A stretch of 64,000 nt of DNA. Source: Vibrio tubiashii. Lineage in GTDB: Bacteria > Pseudomonadota > Gammaproteobacteria > Enterobacterales > Vibrionaceae. Shown one piece after another: positions 57,710 to 64,000 of the stretch. Numbering within the stretch: the first letter of the stretch is position 1; each line of letters opens with the position of its first letter. Position numbers and translations under genes: made by a program. The notes under the pieces are model-generated. The model did not search any database. It had not been told where the DNA came from and saw only the letters and a program-made list of their open reading frames with translations. The DNA is taken from NCBI GenBank assembly GCA_000775715.1, contig JRWQ01000011.1:1-64000 (forward strand). The letters run 5' to 3'.

Positions 57710-59063
57710 TCTCCTTAAAACGCATAAGTGTGCTGGGGAAGATAATACTCCTTATGTTGATAAATATCTCCCTAAAGAATCCTTTGTTCTGTTTAATACT
57801 TATAAACTGAAAGATAGTGAAGTCGTTTGGATTAATAAAGAGTTAATTCAACAGTACGGAATTGAACTTGATGAAGACATGATCAAAAGGGAATTAATCG
57901 AAAACTTTAGCTATGTTTCTAAGGGCTATGCCAAGAAAACACGAATTATTACTAACGACAAAAAGCAATTTTTGGCAGACCAATACGGCTCCCGACATGA
58001 AATATGCAATGGCGGTAGCGCAAGGTGTGGAACAAATGGTCATTTTCAAATCAAGGGGATTGGGCGTAATCCGCTAGTAGCTTCAAATATGTCTGAAAGT
58101 CATTCACACGGTAAGTTGTTTATCGATGAAGCGATCAGTGAAGCAATTTGGGGAGAAATCTGCCACAAGCATTTGCCTTACGGGTCTATACGAACACTCG
58201 CCATAATCAAGACCAACGTAAAGCATAAGTTTGGATACTTAGATGATGCACCCAATAAACACTGTGCCCTAGCAATAAGGGAAGTATCTGTGCGCCCTGC
58301 TCATTTTGAGCGTTGCACCTTCTTTTGGCCAGAGGAAGAGTACAGTTACCTTCGTGATGATGATGCAAATCGAGTAAGGAAGGTTGCGCCCTATCTCTCC
58401 AAATTGTTGTTAGGTGGAAATCAAAATGCATTTCTAGAAGATGCACTAAATATAGTGATCGATCGACTTGCTTGCCAGATTGCAGCCTCAAGAGTCAAAG
58501 GAATCCCACATGGTTCTTTAACGAGCTCAAATATTTCGGTTGATGGTCGGTTCTTAGATTTTGGCACAATAACAGCAGTGCCCGATTTCGGGAACTATGT
58601 TCTGGCAAATGGTGTTGGCGCCGTATGGGATGATCATGAGCTTATTGAAGCGTGGATAGTTAATTTCATTGATACACTTAATCACTACTCGGAAAGTGGA
58701 TTGACATTTAGCCAAATAATGGACTACTCGTCGGAGTTTTCGAAATTACTTGATGAGTACGAGAACAAATTTTTGTTATCTGAATTAGGTATTGGGGAAC
58801 ACTCAATATCGAATCTCAATAAAGTAGGCCTATTAAAAGAGCGCCTAAAAAGCGAGGAGCGAAGGTTTATTACTCGCTTTAATGATGAAGACTTTCGTAA
58901 GAACGTTCTGTTCGAAGCGAAAGCACTCGGTCTCGATGTTAAGTCTGTAGGGTTCCCCTTACGAAAGGCTAAATATTCATCTTTTTCCATGCTCCAGAGG
59001 CACTTGCATACACTGTACGACTATCAATCTGTTAGTCACCTTATTAACGATTATTTATCTTAA
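57699..59063 (+). CDS. MchC/MceJ-like maturation protein with SelO-type motifs
   Basis: A 454-residue soluble protein, encoded in an 11-bp overlap with the HlyC-like gene. WINKELIQQYGI, HFQIKGIGRNPL, EAISEAIWGEI, EVSVRPAHFERCTFF and the block IPHGSLTSSNISV..FLDFG line up in order with SelO (YdiU) protein AMPylase motifs, including the ATP-site Lys and the metal-binding Asn and DFG-like Asp; the Asp before that Asn is Ser. By gene order it corresponds to MchC/MceJ, the partner of the HlyC-like enzyme. GGAG precedes the ATG at 57699; the frame opens at 57603. Both assignments are motif-based. Confidence 0.7.
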   Translation: MGSNLLKTHKCAGEDNTPYVDKYLPKESFVLFNTYKLKDSEVVWINKELIQQYGIELDEDMIKRELIENFSYVSKGYAKKTRIITNDKKQFLADQYGSRHEICNGGSARCGTNGHFQIKGIGRNPLVASNMSESHSHGKLFIDEAISEAIWGEICHKHLPYGSIRTLAIIKTNVKHKFGYLDDAPNKHCALAIREVSVRPAHFERCTFFWPEEEYSYLRDDDANRVRKVAPYLSKLLLGGNQNAFLEDALNIVIDRLACQIAASRVKGIPHGSLTSSNISVDGRFLDFGTITAVPDFGNYVLANGVGAVWDDHELIEAWIVNFIDTLNHYSESGLTFSQIMDYSSEFSKLLDEYENKFLLSELGIGEHSISNLNKVGLLKERLKSEERRFITRFNDEDFRKNVLFEAKALGLDVKSVGFPLRKAKYSSFSMLQRHLHTLYDYQSVSHLINDYLS

Positions 59064-59074
59064 GTGAGATGATC

Positions 59075-60250
59075 ATGATTGATGTAATAGAAATAATTTT
59101 AATTGCAACGTCTTTATTGTCATTTGTGACAACACTAGTTTTGTTCGTATGTTATAAGCTCAGAAAGTTAAAGCGCTCAAATCGAGTTGACCCAAAAGTT
59201 TCGGTATTCTTGCCCTTTTATAATGAAAATGAACAGCACTTAATCTGTGCATTAAACAAGCTAAATGAACAAGAGTATTCAAGTCGTATTCAGGTTATTG
59301 TTATTGATGATGGCTCGACAAATGATGCAATAGTTGGTGTTAAGGAATGGATTGCAAATACTGAGGTTGACCATGACTTCCAGATTGTTGAAAGGGAAAC
59401 TAATGGTGGTAGGAAAGGATTCGCTTTAGACCATGTCTTAGAGCTTGGGGTTGCTACTGGCGATGTGTACGTCGTGGTAGACAGTGATACCTATATTGAA
59501 CATAACGGTATCTATGAACTGGTTACTAAACTTTGGTCTGATGACAAATATGCTGCCGTTTGTGGCTATATTACACCGGAAAATCATAGAGACAGTTTCA
59601 TAGGTAAATTGCAACACTACGAACATATTAGCTTTTATGGTGCAATCAGAGCCGCACAAGACAAACTTGGTTGTGTTCCCGTATTGGCCGGCGCATTTGT
59701 GGCTCACCGAGCTTCAGTAGTCGAAAAGTTAGGAGGCTGGAGCGAGTGGTTAGTCGAAGACATTGCTTGGTGCTGGAAGGCAATATCAAACGGCTATCGA
59801 ACAGGTTATGCACCCAAAGCCAAGGCAACTACGCAGTGTCCAACTGATGCTAAGGGTTTGTTTAATCAACGCCGGCGTTGGGCTAGGGGGAGAGTTGAAG
59901 CTTATACCGAAGCATGGAAGACACATTGGGTAGCAGGCTTGTGCGCATCTCCTTGGTTTCTATTGACCGCAGCACAATACATATTTCCATCGAGCATTAT
60001 TTTACTTGGATTTATGGTCGCAATGGGAATTTGGATTCCAATCTTAATCGGCGTAGCCAATATAATTGTCTATTTCTTACTGGTTAAGTCTTATGTTAGA
60101 GATTTTGATTTGTCTAGCGACTTGTCAAATAATCAGGTTTTCAAAGCACCAATATATTCAGCTTTGTTGGAGTCCATTACATGGCTGCCAAACTTACTTG
60201 GATATTCTGATGAAATTTTGGGTAAGAAAAAAGGTTGGTTAACAAGATAG
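59075..60250 (+). CDS. Membrane GT2 family glycosyltransferase
   Basis: A 391-residue protein with one N-terminal helix (IEIILIATSLLSFVTTLVLFV) and two or three C-terminal helices. The catalytic core has the full set of processive-type GT2 motifs: VIDDGSTND, VVVDSDTYIE (DxD), VEDIAWCWK (ED acid) and NQRRRWARGR (QxxRW), as in PgaC or hyaluronan synthase. It may glycosylate the precursor or a carrier. Classical siderophore microcins use an IroB-like GT1 enzyme, so this is a difference. ATG at 59075 is favoured over 59069 by spacing to GTGAG. Confidence 0.85.
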   Translation: MIDVIEIILIATSLLSFVTTLVLFVCYKLRKLKRSNRVDPKVSVFLPFYNENEQHLICALNKLNEQEYSSRIQVIVIDDGSTNDAIVGVKEWIANTEVDHDFQIVERETNGGRKGFALDHVLELGVATGDVYVVVDSDTYIEHNGIYELVTKLWSDDKYAAVCGYITPENHRDSFIGKLQHYEHISFYGAIRAAQDKLGCVPVLAGAFVAHRASVVEKLGGWSEWLVEDIAWCWKAISNGYRTGYAPKAKATTQCPTDAKGLFNQRRRWARGRVEAYTEAWKTHWVAGLCASPWFLLTAAQYIFPSSIILLGFMVAMGIWIPILIGVANIIVYFLLVKSYVRDFDLSSDLSNNQVFKAPIYSALLESITWLPNLLGYSDEILGKKKGWLTR

Positions 60251-60303
60251 TTTCTATGAGCGCAGTACTCTTTTACTGTGATTTAAATATAAGGAAATAA
60301 CTT

Positions 60304-60570
60304 ATGTATAACTTAAGTGTTGATGAAATTTCAATGGTTGATGGTGGTGGTGATGGTAGTAAAAGTGATGGCTTTATTAAGAGTAGCTTAAAAGGGTTTA
60401 TATTTGAGAGAGGTCTTGGATATATTAATGACTTTCTAGGTGGGAATAATAATTATAGTGATAATTCAGGCGTTGGTATAGGCACTAATCAGAGTTACGG
60501 TGCTTATGGTCTTGATTCAGGAGGTGGAATGATGCAAGCTGGTGGCTCTAGAGGTGGGTACGGGTACTAG
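60304..60570 (+). CDS. Microcin-like precursor peptide with double-glycine leader
   Basis: An 88-residue precursor. The leader MYNLSVDEISMVDGG has every consensus position of double-glycine leaders (Leu -12, Glu -8, Ile -7, Val -4, Gly -2, Gly -1), which the C39 peptidase encoded downstream would cleave after Gly15. The 73-residue core is rich in Gly, Ser, Asn and Tyr, contains no Cys or Trp, has one likely amphipathic segment (FIKSSLKGFIFERGLGYINDFL) and ends in RGGYGY. Class IIb microcins end in a Ser-rich tail with terminal Ser; this one does not. AAGGAA precedes the ATG. Confidence 0.85.
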   Translation: MYNLSVDEISMVDGGGDGSKSDGFIKSSLKGFIFERGLGYINDFLGGNNNYSDNSGVGIGTNQSYGAYGLDSGGGMMQAGGSRGGYGY

Positions 60571-60582
60571 TTAGTTATATAT

Positions 60583-60608
60583 GGGCAAGTTGACTATGCT
60601 TGCCCTTT
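60583..60608 (+). terminator. Hairpin between precursor and immunity genes
   Basis: GGGCAAG pairs with CTTGCCC across a 9-base loop; only three T residues follow, so it is probably a partial terminator or mRNA stabiliser that raises precursor mRNA over downstream genes. Confidence 0.6.
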
Positions 60609-60625
60609 GAAATTAGGGATTTAAT

Positions 60626-61078
60626 TTGAGTGAAAGATTAATTAGTGTGTTTAAAACTGGTTTCTATATTTCAGTGTTGACTATTGTTATCGCCATGTTA
60701 GTCCAAGTTTTTGTAAATGTTACTTCCAATGGACTTCATTACGCGGATAATGTTACTAACCATGATTTTTATCTGTTTGTATTAGTCTCACCAGCTTTGG
60801 AGAGTATGCTGTCTATATTTTTTTTAGGCTTGTGTTCAGCTTTTATTAGTCAATATTCTTCATGTATAGCACTAGGTTTTGTTTGGGCTATGTTACACGC
60901 AACAATGGGCTCTGAAGTGTCAATCTATATTGGTTTATGGCTAGTATCTTTTATCTCATTTTCTCTTTATGGTTTGTTTTATTTTAGATACCGTTATTCT
61001 AAATTTCAAATCAATGTACTTTTGATTACATTTCCTCATTCACTTCACAATCTATATGTTTACCTTTTGTTGAGTTGA
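60626..61078 (+). CDS. Small CPBP-like membrane protein, probable immunity
   Basis: A 150-residue protein with four to five hydrophobic helices. It carries remnants of the CPBP (CAAX protease/bacteriocin-processing) signature: Glu in SPALESMLSIF, His in FVWAMLH and HSLHN, a match to HxxxN. CPBP-type proteins serve as immunity or maturation factors for several bacteriocins. It follows the precursor gene directly, the usual immunity position. The start is TTG at 60626 after AGGGA. The usual tandem Glu of the first motif is not complete, so protease activity is uncertain. Confidence 0.65.
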   Translation: MSERLISVFKTGFYISVLTIVIAMLVQVFVNVTSNGLHYADNVTNHDFYLFVLVSPALESMLSIFFLGLCSAFISQYSSCIALGFVWAMLHATMGSEVSIYIGLWLVSFISFSLYGLFYFRYRYSKFQINVLLITFPHSLHNLYVYLLLS

Positions 61079-61139
61079 AATTTATATTTAACCCTTGGTA
61101 AAGGATTTTTAAAGTATTTATCAATAGGATGGTATAAAT

Positions 61140-62126
61140 ATGATGGTAGCAACTAAGTCTAATGATGCCTGTTTTTTGGTAAATTGGGCATTGATGAATG
61201 CCTGCAACTACAAATGTAACTATTGCCATACAGAATTAAATAGCGGATCTATTGAAGCACCATCGTATGAGATATTAGTTAAGTTCATTAGGGTAATGTT
61301 CGAGCACTCTAATAGAGTTGAGATGAAACCATATTTTGAATTTGGTGGTGGTGAAGTAACCCTTTTAAGGTACTTTGGAAAATTAGTAAAATACATCAAT
61401 GTACATGGTGGTTTAGTAACAATTGTTTCCAATGGCTCCAAAAAGTTAGCTTGGTGGCAAGACAACGCTCCGTACTTTTCTGGTGTGAGCCTCAGTTACC
61501 ATATTAATGATATCAAGAATGAATCTCATTTTATGGAGGTGGCTAAAATCCTTGAGGCTTCTGAATCCACCCGTTTTCATGTCAACATTATGATGGTTCC
61601 CGAGCGCTTTGATGACTGTTTACAGTTCGCAAAGAGGTTGAAACAGGAAGTTCGGTGTTCGATTGCTTTACAACCACTTTTTGAAGGCTTCGGCCACGGC
61701 GGAATTACTAAGAAGTATCCGTATACTCCTGAACAAGAGCAGATAATGAAAGACTTTCGCGGCCGACCGGAGCTTAAAACACTTCCGCCATCAATGGCTG
61801 AATTAGAAGTGAATTATGCAGATGGTACAACCAAGAATCTGTCGACTTTCGATCTGATTGCTAATGACCAAACCAATTTTGTTGGTTGGGACTGTTACGC
61901 TGGTATCGATAGTTTAGTTGTTACATTTAGTGGTGACATATACCGTTCTTGGTGCATGCAGGATGGTCCGATTGGCTCCATCTATGACGAAAACATTGAA
62001 CTTCCAACGCACCCTACAAAATGCAGAACTAAGATCTGTCAATGTGGTGTCGATTTGTCGGCCAAAAAAGTAAATACAAAGCTAGAGTCAAGTAAGCAAC
62101 AAAGAATTGCAGTGACGCAACTTTAG
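61140..62126 (+). CDS. Radical SAM peptide maturase
   Basis: A 328-residue radical SAM enzyme. The SAM-cluster motif is ACNYKCNYC near residue 21, followed by FEFGGGEVTLL (GGE motif). The C-terminal region has a SPASM/twitch-like set of cysteines (GWDCYAGID, SWCMQDG, CRTKICQCG) that should bind one or two further clusters. Such enzymes make C-C, thioether or epimer changes in ribosomal peptides. Directly downstream of the precursor and immunity genes, AGGATGG precedes the ATG. As the core has no Cys, thioether crosslinks are excluded for it; Tyr, Asn or backbone changes are possible. Confidence 0.88.
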   Translation: MMVATKSNDACFLVNWALMNACNYKCNYCHTELNSGSIEAPSYEILVKFIRVMFEHSNRVEMKPYFEFGGGEVTLLRYFGKLVKYINVHGGLVTIVSNGSKKLAWWQDNAPYFSGVSLSYHINDIKNESHFMEVAKILEASESTRFHVNIMMVPERFDDCLQFAKRLKQEVRCSIALQPLFEGFGHGGITKKYPYTPEQEQIMKDFRGRPELKTLPPSMAELEVNYADGTTKNLSTFDLIANDQTNFVGWDCYAGIDSLVVTFSGDIYRSWCMQDGPIGSIYDENIELPTHPTKCRTKICQCGVDLSAKKVNTKLESSKQQRIAVTQL

Positions 62127-62154
62127 TTCTGTTTGTTTAGGGAAAGGATCCCCC

Positions 62155-63441
62155 GTGGTAGCAAGAGCCAAACATTTATATCGCCCCGAGTATTTTGAGG
62201 CGCAGAAGTCAGACCATCACGGTTCGATTTTAATCGATGCTTCATTGAATCAACATTTGTTCGTAGCCGCATCTGTATTTGTTCTGGTAACTATCATTTT
62301 CTTTGTTGTTTTTGCTGAACACACCCGTAGAGATACCCTAAATGGTGTGGTTAGCCCTATTGGTGGTATTGTCAAAGTGCAGGCTAATGATGAAGGATAT
62401 GCCGAAAAAGTCTTTGTAAGTGAAGGTCAAAAAGTACTTGCTGGTGACCCGTTGTATGAGATAAAAACTGAGCGATATGACGAGTTTGGTCAAGGTGTTA
62501 AACGGCGAATTGTCTCCACTATTGAAAATCAAATTGTTCTCTTAAATCATCGCCGAAACAAAGAAGTAGAAAAATCGCAACACCAGCTAGAGGTTATCGA
62601 TGATGACCTGGTACGTTTATCTGAAGAGGCTGGCATTCTCGACGTAGTGGTTGAACTATCTGAACAGGAGTTAAGCCTTGCTCAAAGTTTGGTTGATAAA
62701 CAGCAAGTGTTAGTCAACAAGCAGTTCATATCCACTATTGAACTGCAAAGGCAAAGGCTTGAGTTAATAACACTAGAAGCTAAGGTACAAACTCAGCGTT
62801 TAAGTTTACAGCGCTTGGTGAGAGAAAAAGCCAAACTAGAAGACACGAAAGACACTCTCCAGCTAGAGCTTGACATCGCCTTGCAAGAAATAGATCGCCA
62901 GCTCCAACAAATCGCTCAAAACAAAATAGAATATTTTTATCAAACGGATACTCAGGTGGTATCACCAATAGATGGGGTGATCGCATCGATTTTTGTAAAA
63001 GAAGGCCACTCAGTCAATAAAGGACAACCTTTACTCGTGGTAATTCCTGAGGGTGAAGAGCCTGTAGTGGTTGAGCTTTATGCTCCGAGTCGCAGCATAG
63101 GTTTTATTCAAGAAGGTCAAGATGTCCGTCTACGGTTTGATGCGTTTCCTTACGAAAAGTTTGGCGTTCAGCAAGGCGTTGTTTCATCTATCTCAAAATC
63201 TGCCGTTTCTGCCGAGATGTTACCCAATAGCCCATTATTACGAAGCCAGCTTTCGAGTACTCATGGTGGCGTAGGTTTGTACCAAGTCAGAGTCAAATTA
63301 GATAAACCCACAATTACGGTTTATGGAGAGGAGCAAATGTTTGTTCCTGGAATGACATTGACCGCAGATATTGAATTGGATACGCGTAAGGTCTACGAGT
63401 GGCTGTTAGAGCCTCTGTATACCATTAAAGGGCGAATGTGA
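62155..63441 (+). CDS. HlyD/CvaA-type membrane fusion protein
   Basis: Periplasmic adaptor of a type I secretion or microcin export system, 428 residues. One N-terminal membrane helix (about residues 38-57), a lipoyl half (VSPIGGIVKVQANDEGYAEKVFV), a long coiled coil (about 115-265) and the second lipoyl half (VVSPIDGVIASIFVKEGHSVNKG) are all visible. The start is GTG at 62155 with GGAAAGGAT upstream. It would link the exporter encoded next to a TolC channel. Equivalent to CvaA and MchE. Confidence 0.92.
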   Translation: MVARAKHLYRPEYFEAQKSDHHGSILIDASLNQHLFVAASVFVLVTIIFFVVFAEHTRRDTLNGVVSPIGGIVKVQANDEGYAEKVFVSEGQKVLAGDPLYEIKTERYDEFGQGVKRRIVSTIENQIVLLNHRRNKEVEKSQHQLEVIDDDLVRLSEEAGILDVVVELSEQELSLAQSLVDKQQVLVNKQFISTIELQRQRLELITLEAKVQTQRLSLQRLVREKAKLEDTKDTLQLELDIALQEIDRQLQQIAQNKIEYFYQTDTQVVSPIDGVIASIFVKEGHSVNKGQPLLVVIPEGEEPVVVELYAPSRSIGFIQEGQDVRLRFDAFPYEKFGVQQGVVSSISKSAVSAEMLPNSPLLRSQLSSTHGGVGLYQVRVKLDKPTITVYGEEQMFVPGMTLTADIELDTRKVYEWLLEPLYTIKGRM

Positions 63442-63443
63442 CC

Positions 63444-64000
63444 ATGCACACAGAAGGGTTAATAGATTGGGGATGGGTAAAGAAGCTTCCTTTAATCCGA
63501 CAAACAGAAAAGGCGGAATGTGGTATTGCATGCCTCGTGATGGTTGCTGATTGGCATGGTTACAAAACTGACCTGCGATCGCTAAGAGCAAAGTGCGGTA
63601 TTACCCAGCATGGGATGTCATTCGCAAGGCTAATTGAGTGCGGTGCACTTCTTAAGCTTTCGGGTCGCGCAGTACGCTTAGATCTACATGAATTGGGACA
63701 ACTATCCACACCTTGTATTTTGCACTGGAATCTAAATCATTTCGTTGTCCTAAAAAAAGTGAGTGGCAAGAAAATTGAAATTCACGATCCAGCCAATGGT
63801 GCACTGACACTCAGTTATGATGAGGTCAACAAACATTTCACTGGAATCGCACTTGAACTAACACCCACCCACGACTTTGAAGAAAAAGTTGAAAGTAAGG
63901 CTGTTCGGCTATCAACTCTAATTGGTAAAACCGTTGGCCTTAAAGGAGCATTGGGTCGAATTTTTGTGTTCGCATTGGTATTGGAGGTACTAGCTCTTAC
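63444..64000 (+). CDS. C39-peptidase ABC exporter (CvaB/MchF-like), partial
   Basis: Only the first 185 codons lie in the window. They encode the C39 peptidase domain: Gln20 (oxyanion) and Cys26 in QTEKAECGIAC, His99 in LNHFVVLK and Asp115 in IHDPANG, the full catalytic set. The start of the first membrane helix is at the end of the window. It should cleave the double-glycine leader and export the peptide. A GTG two codons earlier (63438) overlaps the HlyD-like stop and is an alternative start. Confidence 0.93.
   Translation, partial: MHTEGLIDWGWVKKLPLIRQTEKAECGIACLVMVADWHGYKTDLRSLRAKCGITQHGMSFARLIECGALLKLSGRAVRLDLHELGQLSTPCILHWNLNHFVVLKKVSGKKIEIHDPANGALTLSYDEVNKHFTGIALELTPTHDFEEKVESKAVRLSTLIGKTVGLKGALGRIFVFALVLEVLAL

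Overview
The window is chromosomal DNA of a marine gammaproteobacterium, almost certainly a Vibrio. The sequence shows the LuxO/LuxU pair with a divergent Qrr small RNA, the sodium-motor protein MotY, the rsx/rnf operon followed by nth, and several gene orders typical of Vibrionaceae. I do not name a species.

Layout. 1-14.7 kb is housekeeping: uraA, a DUF2066 exported protein, DUF2069, a WrbA-like flavoprotein, arsC, bepA, a TusA-like protein, perM, a chemoreceptor, a one-cysteine bcp, gcvR, dapA, bamC, a Na+/H+ antiporter-family carrier and rnt. 14.9-23.8 kb holds motY, a small gene under an apparent Fur box, gloA, nth and the rsxABCDGE electron-transport operon; rsxC carries a 117-bp in-frame repeat array. 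24.0-31.8 kb is a nine-gene minus-strand operon that looks like a lipid or polyketide pathway: DarA-like and DarB/FabH-like enzymes, an unknown protein, a BtrH-type acyltransferase, a two-gene ABC exporter, an ACP, a ketosynthase and a cysteine-less ketosynthase partner. 32.0-37.6 kb has tRNA-Asn, uvrB with a LexA box, qrr1, luxO, luxU and a YvcK-family gene. 37.7-40.6 kb is the molybdopterin operon moaABCDE behind a Moco-type RNA leader. 40.6-56.7 kb holds a diguanylate cyclase, an NrtS-like protein, a CBS protein, zntA with a ZntR-type promoter, udp, a YehS-like protein, an unknown membrane protein, metG/apbC (divergent), udk, an AsmA protein, a periplasmic binding protein and a second chemoreceptor.

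57.2-64.0 kb is the most unusual part: an AT-rich accessory island beginning next to a broken 3' fragment of btuR. It encodes, all on the plus strand, an HlyC-like acyltransferase, a protein with SelO-like motifs, a membrane GT2 glycosyltransferase, an 88-residue glycine-rich peptide with a perfect double-glycine leader, a small CPBP-like membrane protein (likely immunity), a radical SAM enzyme, an HlyD-type adaptor and the start of a C39-peptidase ABC exporter, cut by the window end. The first two genes resemble the MchD/MceI and MchC/MceJ pair that attaches a siderophore to the C-terminus of class IIb microcins. Here they come with a radical SAM enzyme, a different glycosyltransferase and a precursor ending in Tyr rather than Ser. 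I read it as a new variant of post-translationally modified microcin; chemistry and target are unknown.
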